A program made the position numbers and the translations under genes. Below, piece after piece: positions 43,220-50,669 of a DNA stretch of 64,000 nt. Below the pieces are notes generated by a model. It was not told the origin of the DNA, did not search any database, and was given only the letters and a program-made list of their open reading frames with translations. Origin of the DNA: a bacterium (GTDB taxonomy: Bacteria; Vulcanimicrobiota; Vulcanimicrobiia; Eremiobacterales; Eremiobacteraceae). Each line of letters starts with the position of its first letter. Positions within the stretch are counted from its first letter, which is position 1. Where the stretch lies: contig CADDZI010000004.1 in NCBI GenBank assembly GCA_902812405.1, forward strand, positions 1-64,000, given 5' to 3'.

Positions 43220-44026
43220 ATGCACCGCTACCTTGCCACGTATCGTCAGTTCTGGCGGCTCAACACCTTGACGCTGCTGGAGTACAAGGCGAATTTCTTC
43301 GTATGGCTGACCTTTACGATCGTCTACCACGGTGTCGCCATCGCCACGATCTGGATCATGATGCATCGTTTCCCCGTCCTCAACGGGTGGCGATGGCAGG
43401 ACGTGTTCTTTCTCTACGCGCTGTACATGGTTGCCCATACTCTCAATAATACGCTCTTCTTTACGATCGGCGACCTGGGAGACCACGTGCGCACCGGCAC
43501 CTTCGACCGTTTTCTCGTGCGTCCGCTCGATCCGCTGTTTCAGATCCTCTCCCAACCTGGTCAGATCTGGCCGGATGAGCTCGTCATCGCGCTCGTCTTC
43601 TTCGCCTTCGCCCAAGGGGTGGTGCACCTGCAGTGGTCCCTTGCCACCGCAGCGCTCTTGGTGTCGGCTTTCGCGGGCGGCGCACTGATTGATTTTGCCG
43701 TTCAGTTGGCAATCGCAAGCTTCTCGTTCTGGGTCGTTCGGCTGGACACGCTGCGCTGGGTGGTCATGTCCCTGGAGAACGATTTCACACGCTACCCGCT
43801 TTCGATCTATAACCGCGGGGTGCGGGTCATGCTGTCCTACGTTTTTCCGTTTGCCTTCATGAATTATTTCCCGGCCACCGTCGTCTTGCATAAAACATCC
43901 GAAGCCGGATATACGGTTAATCCCGTGTTGGGTTGGTTGACCCCGGCGGTGGGTATCGTGTGGTTTGCGGCGGCCTACGGGTTATGGCGGCTGGGGCTCA
44001 ATCGCTATCAGGGAACCGGCAGCTGA
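43220..44026 (+). CDS. ABC-2 family permease 2 (DUF990-like)
   Basis: A 268-aa six-span permease of the same family as permease 1 but not a copy of it. It contains LNTLTLLEYKANFFVWLTFT, LEYK-type entry helix, HVRTGTFDRFLVRPLDPLFQ (the conserved amphipathic segment), FSFWVVRLDTLRWVVMSLEN and a C-terminal GIVWFAAAYGLWRLGLNRYQ. This kind of permease normally sits beside an ATPase and permease 1, which here are 17 kb away at 23278-26167. The hairpin repeat copy 2 begins 4 bp after its stop. Confidence 0.85.
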   Translation: MHRYLATYRQFWRLNTLTLLEYKANFFVWLTFTIVYHGVAIATIWIMMHRFPVLNGWRWQDVFFLYALYMVAHTLNNTLFFTIGDLGDHVRTGTFDRFLVRPLDPLFQILSQPGQIWPDELVIALVFFAFAQGVVHLQWSLATAALLVSAFAGGALIDFAVQLAIASFSFWVVRLDTLRWVVMSLENDFTRYPLSIYNRGVRVMLSYVFPFAFMNYFPATVVLHKTSEAGYTVNPVLGWLTPAVGIVWFAAAYGLWRLGLNRYQGTGS

Positions 44027-44030
44027 CGCG

Positions 44031-44180
44031 GAGGTTCCGTCGGTCGCGCACGCGCGACCGCAGCGCATTGTGGAAGCAGGTCTCTTGTAGCGGCCGCGCT
44101 TGCCGCGGCCGATAGAACGTTACGGTCTTGAGGGGATCCTGCAAGGGGCGAGGTTCCGTCGGTCGCGCACGCGCGACCGC
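44031..44180 (-). repeat. Hairpin-rich dispersed repeat, copy 2 (inverted)
   Basis: Same A-B-A architecture as copy 1 but in opposite orientation. A hairpins CGGTCGCGC-AC-GCGCGACCG at 44041-44060 and 44160-44179, each inside an identical 31-nt direct repeat (44031-44061, 44150-44180). B hairpin CGGCCGCG-N5-CGCGGCCG at 44091-44111, flanked by TAGAACGTTA. Reverse-complemented, most of it aligns base by base with 22619-22712. Confidence 0.85.
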
Positions 44181-44206
44181 TGCGGATCGGGGGCGGGGCG
44201 GCGGTG

Positions 44207-44410
44207 TCAGCCGGCCCAGCGCTCCATGAGCCAGCGATAGTAGGCATGTCGCGGCGACTCGCCGCTCTGCGGCCACAGCAAAAGACCACACAGCGCGCAG
44301 GCCAATTCAAGGTCGCCGTGTCCAAGCGTCGGGTACCAATGCAGCCTCTTTTCCAACAGGCGCGAGGCACACTTGGGACAGGTTTCGGTACCCACGGCGC
44401 ACGTCAACAC
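44207..44410 (-). CDS. Small zinc-ribbon protein
   Basis: 67 aa with two CxxC knuckles (CPKC about residue 11, CALC about 38), separated by 25 residues, and a Trp/Tyr-rich tail (HAYYRWLMERWAG). GTG start with a G-rich ribosome site. Likely binds one zinc; function unknown. Confidence 0.6.
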   Translation of the reverse strand: MLTCAVGTETCPKCASRLLEKRLHWYPTLGHGDLELACALCGLLLWPQSGESPRHAYYRWLMERWAG

Positions 44411-44504
44411 GCCGCCCCCTTAGGGCCGTCGCGCGGATTTTCCTTGAGCCGCCGGAGGGCTCGGCGTAGGCGCCGCCTGCAACCGGCGCGAAAGCGCGGA
44501 TTCG

Positions 44505-45911
44505 ATGAACGCGGAGAAAACCTACCGGACCATCATCGAGCCGTTTCGCATCAAAAGCGTCGAGCCGATTCGGATGACGACGCGGCGGCAGCGGGAAACG
44601 CTGCTTGCCGAAGCCGGCTACAACCCGTTCCTCCTGCGCGCCGAGGACGTCCTCATCGACTTGCTAACCGACAGCGGGACGGGGGCCATGAGCGCCGAGC
44701 AGTGGGCGGGCATCATGCGCGGGGACGAGTCGTACGCCGGTGCGCGTTCCTACTATCACTTTGCGGACACCGTGCGCGATATCTTTGGATTCCGCCACAT
44801 CTTGCCCGTCCACCAGGGGCGGGCTGCGGAACGCATTCTCTTCTCGACCGTCTGCCGGTCGGGCGACGTCGTCCCGAGCAACACCCACTTCGACACGACG
44901 CGCGCCAACATCGAGTACGTCGGTGCCACAGCAGTTGACCTGCCCATTCCCGAAGCCCGCCAACCGCACGTGCCGCATCCCTTCAAAGGTAACATGGACG
45001 TTGGGGCCCTCGAGGCGCTGATTGCGTCAACCGGCGCGGAAAAAATTCCGCTCGTCATGCTGACCATCACGAACAATTCGGGCGGCGGACAGCCGGTCTC
45101 CATGGAAAACGTCTGGACCGTCAGCCGCATCTGCCGGCGGCACGGCCTGCGCCTCTACATCGACGCTTGTCGGTTTGCGGAGAACTGCTGGTTCATCCGG
45201 GAACGTGAGACCGGCTATGCCGACAAGGACGTCATCGACATCGCCCGGGAGCTGTTTTCGTACGCCGACGGCGCAACAATGTCGGCCAAGAAGGACGGCT
45301 TGGCCAACATCGGCGGCTTCTTGGCTACCAACGACGACGCCCTGGCACGTCAAGAAGCCACCTTGCTGATTCTCACCGAAGGCTTCCCCACGTATGGCGG
45401 ATTGGCGGGACGCGACCTGGAGGCCATTGCCATCGGACTGCGCGAGGTTCTCGACCATGACTACCTGCGCTACCGCATCACATCGACCGCGTACCTGGGC
45501 CGCCACCTCACCGAGATTGGGTATCCCCTCGTGCAGCCGCCGGGCGGCCACGCGATCTACGTCGATGCGGCAGCGTTATTGCCGCACATACCGCCTGCCG
45601 CCTACCCCGGTCAGGCGCTGGTCTGCGAGCTGTACTGTGCGGGGGGTATTCGCGCAGTGGAGGTCGGGAGCGTCATGTTCGGGACGCCCGACCCCGCGAC
45701 GGGCGAGGAGAAGCCCGCACCCATGGAGCTCGTGCGTCTGGCCATCCCGCGGCGGGTCTACACCCAAAGTCACATCGATTACGTCATTGAAGTCATGGCC
45801 GACGTGTACGAACGGCGCGAGGCCCTGCGCGGGCTGCGTCTGACCTGGCAGGCGCCTCCCCTGCGCCACTTTACCGCCCGCTTCACGCCCCTGGGAGCCC
45901 GGCCCACGTGA
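44505..45911 (+). CDS. Tryptophanase / tyrosine phenol-lyase family beta-lyase
   Basis: A 468-aa PLP enzyme. The PLP lysine lies in MSAKKDGLANIGGFLA, the PLP Asp in RLYIDACRFAENCWFI, the phosphate loop in PVHQGRAAERILFS, and the substrate carboxylate Arg in VRLAIPRRVYTQSHIDYVIE. Tyrosine phenol-lyases carry Arg in the MERG motif (Arg381 of the Citrobacter enzyme); here the motif is VEVG, as in tryptophanase VEIG. So tryptophan to indole, pyruvate and ammonia is the better guess. The TGA overlaps the next GTG. Confidence 0.85.
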   Translation: MNAEKTYRTIIEPFRIKSVEPIRMTTRRQRETLLAEAGYNPFLLRAEDVLIDLLTDSGTGAMSAEQWAGIMRGDESYAGARSYYHFADTVRDIFGFRHILPVHQGRAAERILFSTVCRSGDVVPSNTHFDTTRANIEYVGATAVDLPIPEARQPHVPHPFKGNMDVGALEALIASTGAEKIPLVMLTITNNSGGGQPVSMENVWTVSRICRRHGLRLYIDACRFAENCWFIRERETGYADKDVIDIARELFSYADGATMSAKKDGLANIGGFLATNDDALARQEATLLILTEGFPTYGGLAGRDLEAIAIGLREVLDHDYLRYRITSTAYLGRHLTEIGYPLVQPPGGHAIYVDAAALLPHIPPAAYPGQALVCELYCAGGIRAVEVGSVMFGTPDPATGEEKPAPMELVRLAIPRRVYTQSHIDYVIEVMADVYERREALRGLRLTWQAPPLRHFTARFTPLGARPT

Positions 45912-46321
45912 GCGCACCCTTTATGGTGCGTGAGTACGTCCGGTGGAGTGACGTTGACGCGGCCGGCGTCGTCTGTTACGGTGCGTACGTGCGCTTCGTG
46001 GAGGTGGCGGAAACCGAACTCTTTCGGGCGGCGGGTATGCCCTATAGCAGCGTCTTCGAGCGCTTCGACTGCTGGCTGCCCCGCGTCCACTTCAGCGCCG
46101 ACTTCTTCGCGCCGGCGCGCCTTGACGAACGGCTGACCGTCGCGGCACGCGTCACCCGCTTGGGAACGACATCCGTCACGCTGGGCTTTACGATCGACAG
46201 CGACGCCGGCGCGCGGATTGCAGCCTTTTCCGTCGTCCTCGTGTGTGTCGAGCGTGCCACCTTCGCCAAGCGGGCGTTGCCGGACGAGCTGCGTGCCGCC
46301 CTCAGCCGCTTTGCCGGTTAG
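45908..46321 (+). CDS. 4HBT-type acyl-CoA thioesterase
   Basis: A 137-aa hotdog-fold thioesterase. The catalytic Asp is in VRWSDVDAAGVVCYGAYVRF, followed by the helix FVEVAETELFRAAGMPYSSV. It hydrolyses aromatic or short acyl-CoA esters. GTG start in a GTGA overlap with the lyase gene, suggesting a joint aromatic catabolic role (inference). Confidence 0.88.
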   Translation: MSAPFMVREYVRWSDVDAAGVVCYGAYVRFVEVAETELFRAAGMPYSSVFERFDCWLPRVHFSADFFAPARLDERLTVAARVTRLGTTSVTLGFTIDSDAGARIAAFSVVLVCVERATFAKRALPDELRAALSRFAG

Positions 46322-46490
46322 GTGGTGCGGGCGGCGATTGCCCCAGGCAGAAACCGCACGGCTCCATGCCGACTTCCTGTGCCTGGCCTTCGCTCAGCGT
46401 CAGCAGGGGGCCCCGCTCGGCCAGCTCCCGGTGGCACTGGCTGCCCGGTGCGTGGTAGACACGCTCTCCCAGAATGCACACGACGTCCAT
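46302..46490 (-). CDS. Small Ada-like metal-binding protein
   Basis: A 62-aa protein. VYHAPGSQCHRELAERGPLL, then EGQAQEVGMEPCGFC, resembles the stand-alone Ada-type metal-binding motif (VYHxPGC ... AxxxGYxPCxxC). Four candidate ligands: Cys5, His, Cys and the CGFC pair. Its 3' end overlaps the thioesterase 3' end by 20 bp. Function unknown. Confidence 0.5.
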   Translation of the reverse strand: MDVVCILGERVYHAPGSQCHRELAERGPLLTLSEGQAQEVGMEPCGFCLGQSPPAPPNRQSG

Positions 46491-46627
46491 TGTCGCAGGC
46501 TTCCCCGCCCGAAGCAGGCTGGCCTGGCCGGGCGGGGAACCCGCCGGGGCCGGCTTGCGTTTACGCCGATGGGCACGCCTGCGCGCGGCGGCTCGAAACG
46601 GCCGATAAACCACAACGGGGTATCAAG

Positions 46628-46987
46628 ATGATCTTGCAAACGCTCCCAGCTGCGCTTGCGCACTGGCATCTGTTCAAAATCCAAGGTCAGCTGGACGTCG
46701 CATCCGCACCCGCCGTGCGAACGGCTCTGGCGCACGCCGCGAGGATGGACGACGCCCATCTTCTCATCGACCTGGAAGACCTCGTTTCCGTGGATGATAT
46801 TGGCATCCGTACGCTCGCCGAGGCGACAAAAGAGCTGCAGGCGCGGCGTCCGGCATGTCGCGTTGCGTTTGTCGCACCGCCCGACGTCGCCGAACGCCTG
46901 GTCGCGGCCGGGATACCCAACGACGCCGTCTACGACAACGGGCAACGCGCTCTGCAGGCGCTGGGCGCCGGCCAAGCCGCCGCCTAG
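46628..46987 (+). CDS. STAS-domain anti-sigma factor antagonist
   Basis: A 119-aa single STAS domain: strand FKIQGQLDVASAPAVRTAL, then LLIDLEDLVSVDDIGIRTLA. The usual phosphorylatable Ser (DSSG) is replaced by Asp in VDDIG, which may make it constitutively active or different in control. No kinase partner is in the window. Confidence 0.82.
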   Translation: MILQTLPAALAHWHLFKIQGQLDVASAPAVRTALAHAARMDDAHLLIDLEDLVSVDDIGIRTLAEATKELQARRPACRVAFVAPPDVAERLVAAGIPNDAVYDNGQRALQALGAGQAAA

Positions 46988-47082
46988 CGCGGCCACCGCG
47001 CTCGGGCTGTGCTTCAGGTCGCCGTTGCTCGCGCCGCCGTGAGCAGGCCGCGCAAACAGAGTGCAGAAGGAGACTCGTCAGC

Positions 47083-47313
47083 ATGAAGGACGTACCATCG
47101 CCCCGCTCCTTTGGCGATATCGATCATCTCTTGCAGCGCGTGGGCAACAAGTACTTGCTCGTCAATGCAGCCCGGGTGCGCGCCCAGCAACTTGTCAACC
47201 ACGACGAGCCGGCGATCGAAGGCGCCAACCCCGAGAAGGCCGTGACGACGGCCTTCCAGGAGATCGCTGCGGGCAAGCTCTCCATCCAGCTCGACGACAC
47301 GCGCGGCCGCTAA
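47083..47313 (+). CDS. rpoZ: RNA polymerase omega subunit
   Basis: A 76-aa protein with the omega core: DIDHLLQRVGNKYLLVNAAR then VRAQQL, and AVTTAFQEIAAGKLSI. AAGGAG lies before the ATG. It assists assembly of the beta-prime subunit. A terminator follows. Confidence 0.88.
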   Translation: MKDVPSPRSFGDIDHLLQRVGNKYLLVNAARVRAQQLVNHDEPAIEGANPEKAVTTAFQEIAAGKLSIQLDDTRGR

Positions 47314-47384
47314 AGCGCCCCAATCCCGGACGGGTGCGAGAGGCCGGCTACCGGGGAGAGGCGCTAGCGAGGTGTCCCTACCTG

Positions 47385-47408
47385 CGCCGCGCCACCCGGC
47401 GGCTTTTT
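47385..47408 (+). terminator. Terminator after rpoZ
   Basis: Stem CGCCG (47385-47389) with CGGCG (47397-47401), then GCTTTTTAC. The T-run overlaps the stop codon of the convergent queD. Confidence 0.6.
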
Positions 47409-47769
47409 ACTCTTTACACCAGCGGGCGCACGACCGCGGCGTTTCGTGAACGACGACTTCGTCGATGGAGACGCGCGGACCGACGGCCGCCTCCAGTTTG
47501 CGGGCTAAGACGAGAGCGATGTTCTCGGCGGTGGTGGGAAGATCGGCGACTCGGAACTCCGGCCGTTGGTTCAAATCGCAGTGATCGAATTCTTCCACCA
47601 CGCGCCGCACCGCGTCGAAGTCCACGACCATGCCGTGCTCGAGCTCGGCTGCGGAAGCCGTGACTTCGACAACGTAGTGGTGACCGTGCGGCCGCGTGCA
47701 TGGTGAGGCGTACGGCAGACGCAGCTGATGCGCGGCGTCGAAGTGACAACGCAGCGAGACGGAGATCAC
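47407..47769 (-). CDS. queD: 6-carboxy-tetrahydropterin synthase
   Basis: A 120-aa enzyme of 7-deazaguanine (queuosine) synthesis. Zinc ligands: His in CHFDAAHQLR and the two in PHGHHYVVEV. The catalytic Cys is in SPCTRPHGHH. DFDAVRRVVEEFDHCDLNQR is the conserved middle and HETPRSCARW the C-terminal Glu region. GTG start in a GTGA overlap with queE. Confidence 0.93.
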   Translation of the reverse strand: MISVSLRCHFDAAHQLRLPYASPCTRPHGHHYVVEVTASAAELEHGMVVDFDAVRRVVEEFDHCDLNQRPEFRVADLPTTAENIALVLARKLEAAVGPRVSIDEVVVHETPRSCARWCKE

Positions 47770-48452
47770 CGGCCCGGCACCCCGTTCCACAAAAGGTAGT
47801 GCAGCTGCGGTAGAATGCGCACGTCGTAGGCTTTCCAAAAGCCATCCCCCACCACCCTCTCCGTCAGGCCGGTCAAGTAGCGCAGGTACTCCAAGCCGCG
47901 GCCGGCCCGACCGCTCTCGGGTTGCAGGATGATGGGTGTCCGGGGAGGCAGCGACCGATCCAACGTCGTCACAAGCGCCCGCACCTCGTCGAGATCGCGA
48001 TCGTCGGCGATGATGAATTTCAGCTGCAAGCGGCCGGCAGCCGTCGCGAAGAACTTACGCAAGACGGCGGGCTTGGGCGTGTAGCCGGATGATCCCACTT
48101 TCGGACTGATCGAGAAAAGCGAGACTTCGGGAAGGTCGGCAAAGATCGTACCGCTCGTCTCCACCGTGATGTGCTTGCCTTCCAGGGCCGCCACCAAGCC
48201 CGTGAGATCCTGGATGAGGGGCTCGCCGCCCGTAATGACGACGTGCCGGCACGAGCCGACCCAGGCCGCAATCTCGGCCGGGCTCATCGTATGCCCCGCA
48301 GTCCCCTCCAGGGCATATGGGGTATCGCACCACGTACAGCGCAGCGGGCAGCCGTCCAGGCGGATGAAGGCCGACGGCATACCGATGAGTCCGCCTTCTC
48401 CCTGGATGGAAATGAACAACTCGTTGACGGCCAAGCTGTGCGGTGATGACAT
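47766..48452 (-). CDS. queE: 7-carboxy-7-deazaguanine synthase (radical SAM)
   Basis: A 228-aa radical SAM enzyme. It begins MSSPHSLAVNELFISIQGEG, with the [4Fe-4S] motif CPLRCTWCDTPYA (C-x3-C-x2-C). VVITGGEPLIQDLTGLVAAL is the SAM site and ITVETSGTIF follows. It turns the QueD product into the 7-deazaguanine scaffold. ATG at 48450-48452 is chosen from homology; an in-frame extension upstream looks like a shadow of the EF-G gene. Confidence 0.93.
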   Translation of the reverse strand: MSSPHSLAVNELFISIQGEGGLIGMPSAFIRLDGCPLRCTWCDTPYALEGTAGHTMSPAEIAAWVGSCRHVVITGGEPLIQDLTGLVAALEGKHITVETSGTIFADLPEVSLFSISPKVGSSGYTPKPAVLRKFFATAAGRLQLKFIIADDRDLDEVRALVTTLDRSLPPRTPIILQPESGRAGRGLEYLRYLTGLTERVVGDGFWKAYDVRILPQLHYLLWNGVPGR

Positions 48453-48564
48453 CACGATGCTCTTTTTCACGTTACCGCCGGCCGCTCCCGCCGCTGCGGA
48501 CAGGGCTACAAGAGGCATGCCTGCTTTTGCGTCGAATGCGCCACTCCCCTGAGCGGAGGTAGGG

Positions 48565-50625
48565 ATGGCTGCAGCACAAGCCCAGGGCATTCGGAACGTT
48601 GCCTTCGTGGGCCCCCACCATAGCGGCAAGACGACGCTCATCGAAGCGCTCCTCCATCACGCGCACGCCATTGTGCGGCGCGGATCGGTCGTTGACGGAA
48701 CGGCGACCACCGACCACGATCCGGAGTCGCACGCGCACCAGATGTCGGTGACCCCGTCGTTTGCCTACCTCGAGGCGGACGGAGTCCGGGTCAACATCAT
48801 CGACTGTCCGGGTGCGGTCGACTTCATCGAAGAGACGAAGCTGGCGCTTTTGGGGGCGGATGCCGCGGTCGTTGTCGTGGAAGCTGATCCCAATCGCTTG
48901 CCGCAGGTGGAGGTTGTGGCAGACTTCCTCGACGCGCGGGCCATGCCTCACCTGTTCGTCGTCAACCGTCTGGATCGGCCGGGGGCCGACTTCGCCGGCA
49001 CCTACGCCGCGTTGCGCCGCCGCTTCGGCAACCACGTCGTCGCGGAGCACGCCCCCATCGGGCAGGGCGAATCGCTCTCCGGCTTCATCGACGTCGTACA
49101 CCTCAAGGCATATGCCTACACCGACGGAGGGTCCACGCCGACCGCTCTGCCCGAACACGCGGCGGACAAGAGCCGGGAAGAACTCTTGGAGGCCTTGGCC
49201 GACTTCGACGATCACCTCATGGAGGAAATCCTGGAGGGCAAAGAGCCTTCGCAGGACGAGGTCGAACGCGACCTCACGGCGGACGTCAGCAGCGATAAGA
49301 TCGTGCCGGTCCTCGTGGCGAGCGGGATACGCGGCTGGGGCGTGGCGGAGCTGTTGGCATGTATCCTGCGACAATTGCCGGACGCCACGACGCTTTCCAG
49401 GCCGGATGCGACCGGACGCCTCATCGAGCCCGATCCGCGCGGCCCCGTGGTGGCGCAAGTCTGCAAAACCTTCGTTCATCCGCAAAGCGGCAAACTCTCC
49501 ATCGCGCGTGTCTTTTCCGGCACGCTGACTCCCGACACCCAACTGGTCAACGTTAACCGCGACGTCAAGGAGCGTCCGGGAGGCTTGTACGCCTTGCAGG
49601 GCAAGAACCAGTCCGCGATTGCCTCGGCGGGTCCCGGCAACCTCGTCGCCATCGCGCGGCTAGATACGACGGTGACCGGAGACACGTTGTGTTCAAACGG
49701 CCATCGCGCCGTCATGCCCGTTCACGCCCTGCCCAAACCGGCCTTCGCGCTGGCCATCCGTCCGCACGACCGCGCCGACGAGGCCAAGCTCTCTCAGCTG
49801 CTCGTGCGCATGCGCGAGGAAGACCCGACGCTTCAGGTAGAGCGCGCCGAGTTCACCGACGAGCTCCTCCTGCGCGGCTACGGGGAAATGCACCTCATCG
49901 TGACCGTCGAGCGCCTGCAACGCAAATACAACGTCAAGCTCGATACCCAGTTGCCGGCGGTTCCCTACCGCGAGACCATCACCGGGAAGACGCAACAGCA
50001 GGGCCGCTACAAGCACCAAACCGGCGGCCACGGCATGTTCGGCGACGTCCATCTCGAGATCGAGCCGCTGCCGCGAGGGGCCGGCTTTAAGTTCGACGAG
50101 CGGATCGTGGGCGGCGTCGTCCCCAAGCAGTTCTTTCCGGGCGTCGAGAAGGGCGTCAAAGAAGCCTTGGAGCGCGGGCCGCTGGCCGGTTTTCCGGTCG
50201 TTGACGTCCACGTGACGTTGTACGACGGTTCGTACCATAGCGTCGACTCCAACGAGATGTCCTTCAAGCTGGCCGCCGCGTTGGCCATGCGCGAGGGGTT
50301 GCCGAAGTGCCACCCCGTGCTGCTCGAACCGATCTCGCGCGTCTGGGTGACGGTACCCAGCGCCTACACGAGTACCGTGCTGCAGCAATTGAGCGGTCAT
50401 CGCGGGCAGATCCTCAGTTACGGTCCGAGCGACGAGCGCAAGGGCGCGGACATCATCCAGGCCCTCGTGCCGCAAGCCGAACTGGGCCGCTACCTCACCG
50501 AGCTGCGTACCGCGACGCAAGGTCTGGGCTACTTCACCGCGGAGCACGACCACTTCGAGTTCGCGCCGCCCAAAGTCGTGCAAAGCGTCACCGCCGAACG
50601 CAAGGAGGCGGCCGCCGCCAAGTGA
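48565..50625 (+). CDS. Elongation factor G-like GTPase (EF-G paralogue)
   Basis: A 686-aa protein with all five EF-G domains: G1 VGPHHSGKTTL (16-24), G3 IIDCPGAVDF, G4 VVNRLDRPGAD. Domain II is PQSGKLSIARVFSGTLTPDT, domains III-V include GYGEMHLIVTVERLQRKYNV, GRYKHQTGGHGMFGDVHLEI and GHRGQILSYGPS. The catalytic His after DxPG is Ala (DCPGAVDF), and NKxD is NRLD. This fits the non-canonical EF-G-like subfamily rather than the main translocase. The gene diverges from queE. Confidence 0.9.
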   Translation: MAAAQAQGIRNVAFVGPHHSGKTTLIEALLHHAHAIVRRGSVVDGTATTDHDPESHAHQMSVTPSFAYLEADGVRVNIIDCPGAVDFIEETKLALLGADAAVVVVEADPNRLPQVEVVADFLDARAMPHLFVVNRLDRPGADFAGTYAALRRRFGNHVVAEHAPIGQGESLSGFIDVVHLKAYAYTDGGSTPTALPEHAADKSREELLEALADFDDHLMEEILEGKEPSQDEVERDLTADVSSDKIVPVLVASGIRGWGVAELLACILRQLPDATTLSRPDATGRLIEPDPRGPVVAQVCKTFVHPQSGKLSIARVFSGTLTPDTQLVNVNRDVKERPGGLYALQGKNQSAIASAGPGNLVAIARLDTTVTGDTLCSNGHRAVMPVHALPKPAFALAIRPHDRADEAKLSQLLVRMREEDPTLQVERAEFTDELLLRGYGEMHLIVTVERLQRKYNVKLDTQLPAVPYRETITGKTQQQGRYKHQTGGHGMFGDVHLEIEPLPRGAGFKFDERIVGGVVPKQFFPGVEKGVKEALERGPLAGFPVVDVHVTLYDGSYHSVDSNEMSFKLAAALAMREGLPKCHPVLLEPISRVWVTVPSAYTSTVLQQLSGHRGQILSYGPSDERKGADIIQALVPQAELGRYLTELRTATQGLGYFTAEHDHFEFAPPKVVQSVTAERKEAAAAK

Positions 50626-50669
50626 CCGCAGGCCCGTAGCCTTGCCGAGTCCGCCGTCAAAGGAGTCGT

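Noticed and set aside
44505-45911. Firm call as tyrosine phenol-lyase
   Set aside because: The phenol-binding Arg of the MERG motif is absent (VEVG), so the family call is kept broad with tryptophanase preferred.
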